This document shows, piece after piece, positions 1 through 11,219 of a stretch of DNA of 64,000 nucleotides. The position numbers and the translations under genes are program-made. Position 1 is the first letter of the stretch. Each line of letters opens with the position of its first letter. The notes under the pieces are model-generated. The model searched no databases. It worked only from the letters and a program-made list of their open reading frames with translations, and had not been told where the DNA came from. This DNA is from Plasmopara viticola (Eukaryota; Oomycota; Peronosporomycetes; Peronosporales; Peronosporaceae), in assembly GCA_001695595.3 (NCBI GenBank), contig MBPM02000002.1, positions 62,001 to 126,000 of the forward strand, in the 5' to 3' direction.

Positions 1-2191
1 CTTGGGACCCTTTAGGATCCATGAGCCCAGGCGCAGCATATGCTGCTTATCAAATTGGACTAAGACATTCTTATTTAAGACGAAGGATGTCTTTCTATTT
101 TCAGAGGAATTTACCGCTTTATAAAAACACTTCCTTTGCAATAATTTCGGTTTCAGATCGATTCCACTGATACATTTAGCAGCGCCTTTAGTTAGCGCGC
201 CTAATGTGACACAACAATCAACTAAACAGACAATGATGTCTTTAGATAAAAATTTCTGCCAATTCTATGGCACCTAAGGGTCATTTGCGTATCGTATTCA
301 GGCATTTTTCGTACAAAGCTGCGTTACCCGCTTCCAAAGTGTAGCCCATTATTAGTAATTTTTTGATGCCGACCTGTAAAAGCTATGTCAACCATCATGT
401 CTTGAAAAAGTAAACTACCTCCTTAGAGATTATTTCTATTCGCAATTGTTACCACCTGTGGATTATGTTACCCGCATCTTAAATGCTATCTTTAGCATTT
501 TTGACAGCCGGTGTTGCTGGATGAATTTAGCTACTCGCTCATGAAGGATACAAAAGAGAAATTGCGTCTAATTTTAGAAAACTCCGAGGAAAAAAAGATC
601 GTACTGTCGAGATTCTCATATTTCGCTGCCGACCCTCGAGACCATTAAGCTGTAATTACACTGAAACCGACTTGTATTTTTTGCTCTTGCCAAGGATATT
701 AGTCATGGCTGACCGTACTTTTTTGCAGGAGCGCAAAGTTTATCGACGTGCCGGAGTCTACGAAAATCATATTGGCGGATGATAAACTCGTTTACTTGCA
801 TGTATTTGTGAATACGTAAAGGCATTCGGGTCTTACTTGTAACTGATGCCAAACCCTTTTTCTAATGTTCGGCTTCTGTCAACCAATCTTTTAAGTCTCT
901 CCTTTGCTACAGACACAAATCTTAAAATCTTGCTTGCCATAGCTAGAACAAAAGATGATGTCTTTCTCAGATCCAAGTTCTTCCAAGTTTATAGGGACTA
1001 AATTGTAATTAGCACGCACACGAGCGGGTCGTAAACGCCAAGATGCAGCCTTTAGAAATAACAAATCTGTAGTTGCACTTTTCTGGATGAGCAAATTCGA
1101 TCAATTATTTTACGCACTCGAAAAAGTGTGTTCTACCCGCATATAGATCAGTTTTGAGCATAGTCACCTTGACTCGTTTGTAGAATGGCGCCCTAATAAT
1201 GAAGGTCATTGACTTCATTTGTTCACTCAAGTTGGCGTTAGCAATTAAGGAAAGCGTCAGAAATAGCTGCTTTCAAAGACTGCCGGGAGAGGCATCGTTT
1301 TTGATTCCTTTTCATGTGTTCCAAAGACAAGTGAAGTAGATCTAAGGTTGAGTAGCAACCTTTAAGCCCGGTGTTCTATTAAAGAAGTGCGGATGCAACG
1401 TTGGCATAATCATTTGCGACAGTGGCCAATTAAGTGGCCATTCCAATTGCCTTAACAAAGTCGAGTTGTGCTTTGCTTTTTTCGATATACAGAAATATAA
1501 AGACACTTTTCTCCAAAAAAACGAACAAAAGTCCAGTCCTAAAACTTTACTGGTTCATACATCGCAATAGGTGCTATCACCGGGGGCACAGCATCCATGT
1601 GTTGCCTGGACCCTCGATAATAATTTCTCCCATATGCCATGAAGGCCGTGCGCACTTGACTTCTAAACATAAGTTAGCGCTACAAATGCAGCCTGTGTAA
1701 AGGCAACCAGTATCTCGAGCAACGCAAGCTGCGCGTCCATTAGATTTGTACGATACATCCCGAACCCTTTGATGAGGTTCAGCTAGATAGTCTATTCGCG
1801 TGAAGAGCTGTATTGCTTCTATTGGGTGGGACAGTGTGCAGACTTCAAAGTGCTTTCAGGTCACACAGCATCGTAGATAGACGTGGGATAAAGTCTAATT
1901 TTCGTGGATCATTTAAAGCGTGCAATAAAACACGTTGAATTGACTTGCAATGTAATGTAATGTATTACGTTATCGCGTTGCCAAGTTATGCACGTGCTAG
2001 GCTCAGTCTGGCTAGTCCACGGCATAGAGTGGTGTTCGCAAACGTCGGGTCTCGTTCGGCGGGCAGTGCAGCCAGCACCGAGGTCGTGAGGGTCTTCCAT
2101 TATTTTGCTTTGCTCTAACTTGGTAAGAGCCCAGGTGGCGCCCGGTGCTGGAGACCGTCGCGTCGAGGGTGAGACTCGTTAGAGACCTGCA
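1..2191. other. Gene-free AT-rich stretch
   Basis: I see no supported gene here. Open frames are short and overlap each other. A minus-strand frame at 891-1094 is faintly like the protease-linker region of oomycete Gypsy elements, but not enough to call. The composition becomes more GC-rich from about 1980, running into the hairpin at 2192-2260. Confidence 0.5.
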
Positions 2192-2260
2192 GATGCCCTC
2201 CTTTCTGCCCGAAGCGCGGGAGCTAAATGCTCGCGCGCTTCGGGCAGAAAGGAGGGCGTC
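2192..2260. repeat. Long near-perfect hairpin (inverted repeat)
   Basis: The arms at 2195-2218 and 2234-2257 are exact reverse complements over 24 bp. Pairing extends outward by one G-T wobble and two Watson-Crick pairs, to 2192 and 2260. The 15-base centre can form a further small inner stem (GAGC with GCTC). The arms are GC-rich inside AT-rich sequence. No coding frame explains the symmetry. It could be a small-RNA precursor, a transposon terminus or a MITE remnant. Confidence 0.85.
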
Positions 2261-2541
2261 ACCCCAACCTCTTCCAAGCTTCTTAATCGAAAATGGTATT
2301 CGTGTTTTCTTTACCTTTTATTTCTTATAAGTGACTAGATTCGTTGTCGCAAGTATGGCACATATTTTCTTTTTTTAATATCTCAGTACGTATAGTATCC
2401 TCAATAAAATGCTTATCTTTTTTGTACGAAGACGGCCTGTGAATACGTCTGCTGTCAGCGAGCTTCTAACCTTGCAGTGTGATTCATCCTACCTACCTAT
2501 CGCCATAGTAACACAATCAACATGAGATTTGCTAAACAATT

Positions 2542-3073
2542 TTATTCAGATGACTCGTGTAAACTCTGCTCCTCACGCCGATAAAATGCGATTTGCGAAG
2601 GGCATTTCATAGCAGCGCTGTCCTTTAGCTGGCGGTTTAGCAGTGACATCATATGGGAGCCCTCTTGCATGTTCTCGATCGAAAAAGCTAACGACTCATT
2701 AATTTGATCGAGCTTATAGATTATTTCGTCCATTGTCCCACCCATCAACTTTGAGCGCAGCACGTCATTCGAAAGTTCTAACATCATCACAGCAGCAAAA
2801 GTCGTGCTCTTTAGGATCCACGAACCTTCCACAGTAGTAAAGCAGTAACTTACTAAGAGATTCGAGCTTCTTCTCTATCAACAAAGGCTGCTCCTGTTCA
2901 TACTGTTGCTCCACTGAGCTCTGAGCACGAAAGACAAAAGACGATGACAACGGTATGGAGCCGGAGATGGACGAAGCTGCACGTGCAGCCGTCGCAGTTG
3001 CCAACTCCGTCCCGCGCTCTCTCGCCTTTTGCAACTTTTGGAAGGCAAGCTCGCGCAGCGACGACGTGTCCAT
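2542..3073 (-). CDS. Small coiled-coil protein, unrecognised
   Basis: Two exons on the minus strand, 2854-3073 and 2542-2777, joined across a 76-bp intron (2778-2853) with a GTAAGT donor and TTAG acceptor. The spliced product is 151 aa; an upstream in-frame ATG at 3088 would add five residues. The N-terminal third is Ala/Ser-rich and charged. The second half is a strongly heptad-like helix (KLESLKLSNDVLRSKL, then DEIIYKLDQINESL), so a coiled-coil role in a small complex is likely. The length and helical build recall BORC/BLOC-type subunits, but I cannot assign it. It is divergent with the next gene, with only 64 bp between the start codons. Confidence 0.65.
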
Positions 3074-3137
3074 GATAATAAATTCCAATCGACGATTGAT
3101 TGGCCAAATTTGTGATACGCTACTACTAATGCTTTAA
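3074..3137. promoter_or_regulatory. Compact bidirectional promoter
   Basis: Only 64 bp separate the start codon of the coiled-coil gene (minus, ATG at 3073) from that of the LW-domain/ankyrin gene (plus, ATG at 3138). Any core promoters must therefore overlap each other or the 5' coding ends. I saw no clear motif; the call rests on spacing alone. Confidence 0.4.
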
Positions 3138-4881
3138 ATGACAATGCGCACGCGAATTTGGGAGGACGCTGCCGCCATGGGCATTGTGAGCGTACTAGGC
3201 TTTATAATGAACGATCAGGGTGAAGTTGTAGGATCGGAGCGCACACAGGTGCTATGCAAGCTCATGCCGTCAATTCACACGCTGTCGCATCGCGCAATCC
3301 TGGCGCTACTTGTCTCTCAACTCAGCGACACTGATGCCCAAGTGTACGATTTGAAGCAAGAAATCCAACAATGATTCTTACAGGCTAAGTTTTAGTATGG
3401 TATGTTCTTAAAAACAGATTTTATGCGGAAGGTGGACTGAAGATACTAAATGCTTGGCTACTGAACGGCGTTGGCCGACGGGAGTTGGGGGTGTCCAAGG
3501 AGAAAAATTGCGTTGAGATGTTTTCCCAAGTGCGAGCATTATTGCGGGTGAGTAATTGGCAAAAAAGGAGGTATCTAAAGTAGTTGTGCTGACTGCGATT
3601 CATTATGTTGGCTACTGCTTTTGTAGATTTTGGATGTAAATATTCAAACAGACGCGCAAAGGAAGCAAAATTCATTTCTCACAGGAACGTTTGCAAAAAT
3701 CAATGAGTTACTGGACAATGCTGGACCAGGTACAATGTTTGTAGCTAATGTGTCACTAAAGTTTATTGTGAATTTGACAAAAGCTGTATTGTTGATTTCC
3801 TTTAGATTACGCGGCTGAATGGAGCCGACTGAATATCTACCGTCGTCATTTTGAAAGCTCTTGTGGTGTGCCCTCCACAGTCACCGATAACAGAAATGAG
3901 TTTAGACGCACCGCCAACAATCAAGCGAATGGCAATAGCTCTCGCAACACCCAATCCCCTGTCGAAAAGTCGACCCAGCCCTCCTTGATGTCTTCGGGTT
4001 TAGCCTCTTCTACGTCGATATTAAGTGCTTCGTCGTCTCGGAAGGCTACGACAAAGGAAAATTTAATTGACTCGACTATCACCAATTCATCCTCAAAAAA
4101 TAGCACAAATAGCCACCGGATCGCCCCTTCATCAGTATTGCAGTATCAACCGAAAGTGTTTTTGCAAAAAGATTTCGGCGTTAACAAACATGACCAGAAT
4201 GAACTTGAGCAATACGTGAATGATGATGACGATGACATGATGCTTGCCGATGAAGGCGTTATTACAAATGTAAATCAAGCAGCGTTAAGTGCTTCTCTGG
4301 AAATTAAAATCCGAGGAAATGGACACAACATGCAATACGGAGAGCGATCGCCGTGCCGAAAGTGCAAAAGAATGGCTTCAAAGAGATGCACTTACTGTGA
4401 ATTTTGTGCGAAGTGCAGCCAAAAGGATAAGTGCGAACCTATAAGCGTGTTGCCAGCAGCCCAGTCATCCAGCGGTAACAGCAACGGCAAGAAGGTGGCT
4501 GGAGCAAGCGTTGGTAACAAGTCGCTGTCAGTAAAAGACCGCAATGTACAAGTTCTTGGCTCCGTGATGGATGCGGCTATCTACCATGCCTTTCGTCAGG
4601 AAGATTTTCACTCAGTTTTTAGCCTTATCCAAAACGGCATGGACGTCAATTTTCAACGAGTTGAGTCGGATCACTCTTCGGCTTTAATGGCGGCTGCGCA
4701 TCACGGCCGTGATGACGCTGCCACCAAGTTACTAAGTCTCGGAGCAAATCCGTGCCTTGAAGACCATACTGGCAACAAAGCGTGGAATTTTGCTGAGCGA
4801 CGAGGACACACAGAATTGGTGGAAAAACTGAAAAAATCCTGCGAGGATTGGAAAGCCAAGAATGTGGATGGAGATGCTTAA
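3138..4881 (+). CDS. LW-domain (TFIIS N-terminal-like), Cys-cluster and ankyrin-repeat protein
   Basis: Four exons: 3138-3343, 3418-3547, 3627-3729 and 3806-4881. The introns are 74, 79 and 76 bp, all GT-AG, and the CDS encodes 504 aa. Exons 1-3 encode a helical domain around EGGLKILNAWLL (residues about 70-145) that resembles the TFIIS N-terminal/LW domain of transcription-elongation factors and PNUTS. A Ser/Thr/Asn-rich, presumably disordered linker follows. A cysteine cluster at about 330-356 (CRKC, CTYCEFCAKC) probably binds metal. Two ankyrin-like repeats lie at about 439-492 (ALMAAAHHGRDDAATKLL). The domain order suggests a nuclear scaffold, but that function is inference. The exon 1 donor (GTACGA, phase 2) was chosen because it restores frame into exon 2. 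Confidence 0.75.
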
Positions 4882-5043
4882 ACGCCGTATAACTGTAATG
4901 TTATGTGTCTGAAATGAAACGTTTGCTTCGCGTGGCTATGACCGAATTCACGCAAATTAAACTCGATCTACTTACTAATTTTTTACTATTTTTTCTTAGC
5001 AGTTTTCTAAGCTCATATGTATCCTCATTTCAAATTCAGCAAG

Positions 5044-7319
5044 TCAAAATTTCCAACTAGGGTCCACATCCATCGCCCAAACAAACTTCTCGCGCAGCGT
5101 TTTGGAAAATACAGAAGAAATGGGCACTTCATTCTGCCACGGAGAAAAAAGTGAAGCAGTTCAAAAAATCGGTTGCACACAAAATTGCAGACTCAAGAGC
5201 AAGAACGTACCCGTTTGCACCACGCGACGGTTATGCGTGGGTCCATGTAATTGAGCTTCGACGTGCCGAGCGCTACTTCCTTATTGTCCGTCTTGTCTTG
5301 TAGACGGAGAGACAAGGCTTTAATCTTCTTCTTCCAATTTTCAATCTTTCTCGCAATTTGGTCAGCCGAGGGCATTTTTTGGAAAAGGTGAGCCTGGGCT
5401 TTTTTTGCCAAAGCATCCTCTTCGTCAACAGGCTTATCCTTCTTAAGCTTGATGCTGCTTGACTTTCCCTTTGAAAGGAGTGTTTGCATTTGCTTTAAAT
5501 CCTTTAGTTGGTCCTTTAGCTGGTCAAGCTGCGAATTCATTTTGTCCAGTGTCGTATCAAAAGACTTAGGAGCAGTACGCTGGTGATTACACAAAATAGC
5601 AACCTTCCGATTAGCGTCGTTGTATAACACGACCTTTGGTGCTACTTCCAACTTGCCCTGCAGATCCAGCTCTTGTCCTGACGACCCAGGGAGCTCCTTT
5701 TCAAGCGTAATTGATGCGTTAAACGTACGGAACACCTTCGCACTTAGCCCAGGCATCAGAGAGCTCAGATGCTTGTTCAACTCCGTGACGGACAACTCGT
5801 GAAAAACTTCCTCGTTTTTCCCTTTTTTGACACAAAATTGCTGTAAATTATTGTACACTTGCCTGCCGACGTCGCCATATTGCGCTAGTTCAACAGTATT
5901 GTTGTAGGGCATCGAGTCTTTACCAAGAAAAGATAGCGTAAGGGCACAATTTTCGTTTTTAAAGGACATGTGCTCCACACGCAAACTGCAGCAGCCGACT
6001 GTGTCAGCTTCGTCCTCGCCTTTTTCGTTACCCACACGGAGCGCCAGTATATCAATGACCCACATAGCAGTTGACCGCTGCTTAGTAAACATGTCCTTGG
6101 CCTTCAATCCCTTCGTATAGTCCCGACGAATTTTATCGATGGATTTCTTGAGTCGTCGAGCTTTTTCATACTTGGCTAAATCCGACTTCCCCTTAAAGCT
6201 TGAGCTTGCTGCAAAGAACACGTACTTGATTCCGCCCATGACATTTTCGTTCCAATATGCTAGCCATGAAACCGTATCGCGGTGAATCACTTGTTTCCAA
6301 GCGTGGCCCGGAACATTGCAAATTGGCACGCGATCCGATATGCCCACATTAATGGTCACATCCTCTGGCGATACACGCTCCTTCAATGTGCCAGTCTTTG
6401 GGTGCTCACCGCGACCACGGAACAGACCAGGCGGCTCAATACGAAAGTTTCCAACCTTTTCTAAATGCCCATCAACAAAAGCGTAGCCATTGGAAAAGAC
6501 CTCCATCTCACGCTTTTCTTTCTCTGGCAGCTTCTCTTCTTTCGTCATGTTCTTCTTCTCTTCACGTGTCTTCTCTAAATGAGCAGAAATACGGGAAAAG
6601 TCGCATCCTTCAAAGGTTTTGACTTCATGTTGCTTCCCCATAATTTTCTTAAAGTCCGTAAAAAAGTTCTTGTTAAATATCTTGGCTGTCTTTGGGTTGC
6701 CCAACTGTGGCCCATCCTTTGGAATAGCAGCGTAGAAACTGGCGACTTCTTCCTGTTTAGGAGTCAACTCGATCTCTTTGCCGTTGTACAGTAGCGGTTT
6801 GTGGTGAGCTTTGTACGGGGGTGGAAACATAACTCCGTTGTGCTCTAAAGTACGCCATTGGATACCTTCGGGTAACTCTTCTGCGTTCCACCAACGAAAT
6901 GCCTTAATGGCCATGTCCAGTCGCTCGCCCTTAGAGTGTACCTTTAGTTTGCGCATGTTGATCGTTTTCACCTTCTTTACCTTAATTGCACCATTCGATA
7001 CCAAAGACTTGGCTCTGCTTTTAGAGGCTGAAGAGGAAGTACTTACGATCTTCCGCTTAATTCCCGTCTCTTTCTTCACAAGCACCTTCTTCTTTACGGT
7101 ATTAGCTTTTACGCACTTTGCTTCCGCTTTCCTCTTGGCTGCGGCCTTCTTCTTCAGCTGAACGAGTGGCATACTGTCCGAGTCCGAGTCGTTGTCCATC
7201 AAACGCGTCTCACGTTTTACACCAGCTATTAGCGGCTTGCTTTTCTTCCGCAGTAATGCGATCGGAATGAGGTCATCATCACTGCTGTCCATGACCAGTG
7301 CGTTGGTATGGCTACACAC
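5044..7319 (-). CDS. TOP1: DNA topoisomerase I (type IB)
   Basis: Relaxes supercoils in the nucleus by nicking one strand through a 3'-phosphotyrosine. Two exons, 5211-7319 and 5044-5133, flank a 77-bp intron (GTACGT...CAG). The product is 732 aa from ATG 7319, or 723 aa from the in-frame ATG 7292 (MDSSDDD), which looks the more natural start. The first ~150 residues are Lys/Ser/Asp-rich with nuclear-localisation character. The core and C-terminal domains carry all expected catalytic residues: Arg in ALRVGNEK, Lys in FLGKDSMPY, Arg in KVFRTFNAS, His in CNHQRTAP, and the active-site Tyr (about 691 from the first ATG) in [11 protein letters not shown]. The intron falls just after the active-site block. 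The last exon encodes the family's usual tail ([14 protein letters not shown]). It is divergent with homoserine kinase. Confidence 0.95.
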
Positions 7320-7552
7320 TAATGGTTATTGCACGTTGTCAGAAATCGCGATCCTTGGCGACTAAAGAAAAAAGGGGATTTTGGATCTGCTGTGACGTTA
7401 CTACGATGCAGCCAGCAACAAGTCTAAATTCCTTGATTGGAAAGCCACCTCCTCAGCTTTACAATACTAGATCATATGACAAATATTGTGTTGCATTAGT
7501 GTGTATACATCACCTGTTTTGGCCAATAGTGGTGAGCTCTAAATTCACTACG
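7320..7552. promoter_or_regulatory. Shared upstream region of topoisomerase I and homoserine kinase
   Basis: A 233-bp interval lies between the outermost topoisomerase ATG (7319, minus) and the homoserine kinase ATG (7553, plus). It must hold the promoters of both genes. The kinase frame is open back to 7298, so part of this interval could be coding if an upstream ATG is used. Confidence 0.4.
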
Positions 7553-8845
7553 ATGGCCGGGGGCAACTCGGATATGTCGACGCGAGTAGCGTCGCAAGTC
7601 GCGGTAATTACGGCCGGCGCAGCATTGGCCTACTATGTGGGATCACGAAGCAAGAAGGCGAAGCGCGTGGCAGCTCATCGTCGTAGTATGGCATTGGCTG
7701 AAGCCAAGGTAGCGGCGTTGTCCACGGACTTGGAGCGCCGTAAGCTTACATCTGTGGTGGTGCGCGTGCCCGCCACAACGGCCAACATGGGTCCGGGATT
7801 TGATACAATTGGTATGGCACTGGATATCTGGACGGAGATCTCGGTGGAGATTGTGGCTCCGAAGAAGGGCGACGTGCCTAATTTGCGCCGCATCGTGCTT
7901 ACGAACGAAGGTGAGGGTGCGAAGGAATTGCCAACGGACGAAAGCAACCTCGTTATCGTGGGTCTAAAGGCCGCCTATAAGGCTGCACATGAGGAAATGC
8001 CACGATGCCTTAAAGTGCATTGCAAGAACCGCATTCCCTTCGCGCGTGGCCTCGGCAGTAGCTCGGCTGGTATTGTAGGCGGCATTATCGCGGGCCTCGC
8101 CCTCGCAGGGATGCGTTTGCCTGTGCGCGGTCGTGAAGAGCTTCTGCAAATAGTAAATAAGCTTAATAAGTGCAGTACACGAATTCTTTTTAACGCTCGT
8201 TTTACTTAGGCCTCGGAAATCGAAGGACATCCCGACAATGTGGCCCCTGCCATCTACGGAGGCTTGCAGCTTGGTATCTTTGCTGATAACCGCTGGTATT
8301 CTTCGCGTGTGCAAATTCCAGACGGTTTACAGTGCGTCGTATTTATCCCCGACTCGACGGGGATAACGACCGAAGCGCGAGCTATCCTGCCTCCTGAAGT
8401 ACCCCGCAAGGATGCTGTGTTTAACATCGGTCGTGCTGCTATCTTTGTAAACGCCTTTCGATCAGGCAACCTTGACGAGCTGCGATACGCCACGCAGGAT
8501 ATGCTGCACCAGCCGCAACGCGGCGCTGCACAATATCCTCATCTGGAGCCGCTTATGAAGGCAGCCTTAGGTGCTGGTGCCCACGGCTGCTTCCTGAGTG
8601 GGGCCGGCCCTACAGTCCTTGCTATAACAAGCGGCCGCTCTGGTGATATCTTCACACAGCAGCTGGCTGAGCGTCAGGAAAAGAAAGTGGCTAATGCAAT
8701 GCGTGAAGCTGCCGCTGCCATGGATATTTCAGGCTGCGTGTTTATTACAAACCCAGACCATCGCGGTGCCTTCATTGTGCGAGCAGAACCTCAGTTTTCG
8801 GACCGCTCAGTTGCGCGTTACGAGGGTGACGTTGCTGACCTCTAG
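7553..8845 (+). CDS. Homoserine kinase (GHMP family) with N-terminal hydrophobic segment
   Basis: Phosphorylates L-homoserine with ATP, the penultimate step of threonine synthesis. Exons 7553-8152 and 8210-8845 are joined over a 57-bp intron (GTAAAT...TTAG), giving 411 aa. Visible motifs are the N-terminal PATTANMGPGFDTIG (about 73-87), the GHMP ATP-binding loop PFARGLGSSSAG (about 162-173), EIEGHPDNVAPA just after the splice, and the C-terminal GAHGCFLSGAGPTVLA. The first ~65 residues are an extension beyond bacterial homoserine kinases. It contains a short hydrophobic stretch (about 15-28, VAVITAGAALAYYV) followed by basic residues, so the enzyme may be membrane-tethered or organelle-directed. 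I chose ATG 7553 because upstream codons look non-coding; the frame stays open to 7298. Confidence 0.93.
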
Positions 8846-9699
8846 AGTTAAATGAGATGCTGTAAAAGCACGAAATTCTACCTAAAATTGGAATGGGATT
8901 TCCTGCATTTTTTTCGGGATGAGTTATATATTTCCACGTATCTGTACCATGTCAAAAAAGGAATGTGATTGTGATTAGCATGATCCTTAGTGTTTGATGC
9001 AATGTCGTGTTATTAAGATGCTACATTTCGCAATCTGCCAGCTACACCTAAAGCGGACAGAGACAGGTCTAAGCTTGCTCACCCACTTTTTTAGCCGTCA
9101 AATCGCTCTCGCACAGCCCCCCACTTAACAGGTCGTGCCGAGCTTGTCAGCTTTCGAAGCTTACGTTGACTAGACAGTTAGGCGTTTGCACTGTTTACTA
9201 TAAGCTCATCCCTACTAAACGACAAAACATTTACCAAAGATTTGACTAGAATTGCTTTAAACTACACTGTAGTGAAAGTAACTAATCAGGACGCTAGGCC
9301 GTACGGACGTAAGTCTACGAAAAGCTTAATTTCACGCGGAGTGAAAGAGGGCATACATTGTAGGCTGCACTTACACTATGTCCGGGTATTTAGGTCTGGT
9401 GTTTGCTCAGCTTTCCATTCTTCTACTTTATTAATCACTTTCGTGACTAAAATAACAGAATAATCAAGAACAAAGACAAAAAGGTGACTGAAAATCACGG
9501 ACAAAAATTGGCGCTAGACATGGAGAACCCCAGCAGGTCTTTTCGGAACTAGTCCTTCCAATGTGGATTCCGGCTAGAGGGCCCACATGAGGTTTCTCTG
9601 ATACGGAATAATGACTTCGTCATCCTTTTATTTGGTCCATCTATGAGACCTTAAGATTACTCGCAATGCAGAAATTAGTTTTCAGTCCACCGGTTGGGA

Positions 9700-10330
9700 G
9701 GTGTGCAGAAAATTTGGTTGTGAAACTGTGACCATTTGCGGTCGCAAATTTAAAATTCAACCTTTCAAGTACAGTCACTGGTATTATGTGGACCTTCAGC
9801 GCCTACCGGATGACGCCATGGACAGGCTTATCTATGACTGGTTTGCCCAAAAAGGCACACCATCGGTGTCGATTACACCGGCTCATGTTGTTGGTGGTCT
9901 TCGTTCACGCAGCCGCCGGATATGTTTCAAGCAAATAATGCCCCTGTTCTCAGTAAGCGGATCCCGCTCCGACAAATCCAGTCTTCAGGTCACGGCTATT
10001 CGGTGGTTCACTACCGTTACAGGGCCTACAATAACGTGGTCCCTCCCTTTTCAAGGTATTAAGGGAAAATAGCCAAAATTCGCAAATCCGGGCCTGAAAA
10101 ACCGAGTTGCAATTCAGATGATGCAGAAAGCATTCCACCAGCGTATGACGATGAAAGCGATTGAAGAAACCATTCGCAATAAGAAGTGGGTTCTTAGTTG
10201 TGTCTCAGAGAATGATATTTTGCTCCGGCAAAATGTGTCCTTCCGAGCCTTCACGAAGCTATTTGTAAAAAACCAAAGAGGAAATAGGCGGATAGTCCCG
10301 TTGGAAGGGAGGCAAACGCCGTAACTCTAC
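9700..10330 (+). pseudogene. LINE ORF1 remnant, first part
   Basis: An open stretch matches the ORF1-like protein of the right-hand LINE over the blocks VTICGRKFKIQPF, YSHWYYVDLQRLPDDA and GGLRSRSRRI. The frame is lost after about 10,070 and resumes in short pieces. Function is unknown; in L1-like elements ORF1 binds element RNA. It cannot encode a working protein. Confidence 0.8.
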
Positions 10331-10596
10331 TATCGGGGTGGCAACGGTAGTGATAATTCTAGGTTGAAATGTGAGCCACATAGTGGGGATCATTCTAACT
10401 CAGACCTTGGTTCAGTTTCCTCGATGAAAGAGATTGAGCCTACAATTATGGCTAGACCAAAACAGTCTACGGAATCAATAACAGCGACTGATTTTTCGCC
10501 TGCGCGCACTCTTCGGGCAAAACAATAGGTCTTTGATATGTGGCGTCTTTTGTACCGGTCTCGAGGGTATATTAAACGGGACCGTATAATAAGGCA

Positions 10597-10975
10597 ATGA
10601 TGAAGAGTTGTCGCTTTCTCAATTGCGTGGTCATTAAAGAACTCTTGGATTTTTTTACCCGAAATACTGACCCGGGCATGCTGCCATCAACGGTCCAAGC
10701 ACAATCAAGCCTTCACCGAGTTTTACTCGATTTGGAAGTGGATGCCAATTTTCACCACCTTCGGTCGAAGGCTCTTGATCACGCGGTCCTTCGAGGGTTG
10801 GGCACGCGCGAAGCCAATGTGTCAATATTAGACCGTGTCTCAACACTTTACCCAAAGCAGACCGACTTTGACTTCCAGTCAGCTTTGGGCCAATTGTGCC
10901 CGGAATAGACCCAATTCTAGTTAAAGTTGAAACTGGCTGAGGCCGATCTAGCTCTGCAAATTATTGCATTTAGCA
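10597..10975 (+). pseudogene. LINE ORF1 remnant, second part
   Basis: Matches the second conserved segment of the right-hand LINE (SSLHRVLLDLE, STLYPKQTDFDFQSALGQLCPE, then LAEADLALQII after a stop near 10,906). It is interrupted by an in-frame stop and a shift. It is a decayed transposon protein with no expected function. Confidence 0.75.
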
Positions 10976-11219
10976 TCTATGTATATCCATTTGATTGAGT
11001 GCGATTCTCGGCAAGGCAGCATCGACACTGCCCATCTCGTTGTGGTTATTATAGGATAATTCGACTCTGTCCGCCATAATGAATTCTCCCTTGATGGGAA
11101 ACCTTTTGGCTGGACCACTTCTCTATGAATACGCATACATTTTGACTATCTACGCAAGCAGGCCACATTACTGGAATCCCACATTTCCATTTACCCTAAA
11201 GTACAATGGACCCTAAACG

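Noticed and set aside
33..46. Palindrome GCAGCATATGCTGC
   Set aside because: A lone 14-bp palindrome in 64 kb is not unusual, and nothing around it gives it meaning.
891..1094. Minus-strand frame vaguely like the Gypsy protease-to-RT linker
   Set aside because: The resemblance is limited to a few residues (EELGSEKDIIF, SYGKQ) and no other Gypsy domain lies nearby.
6811..7161. Plus-strand frame of 116 codons
   Set aside because: It is the complement of the topoisomerase I N-terminal coding region.
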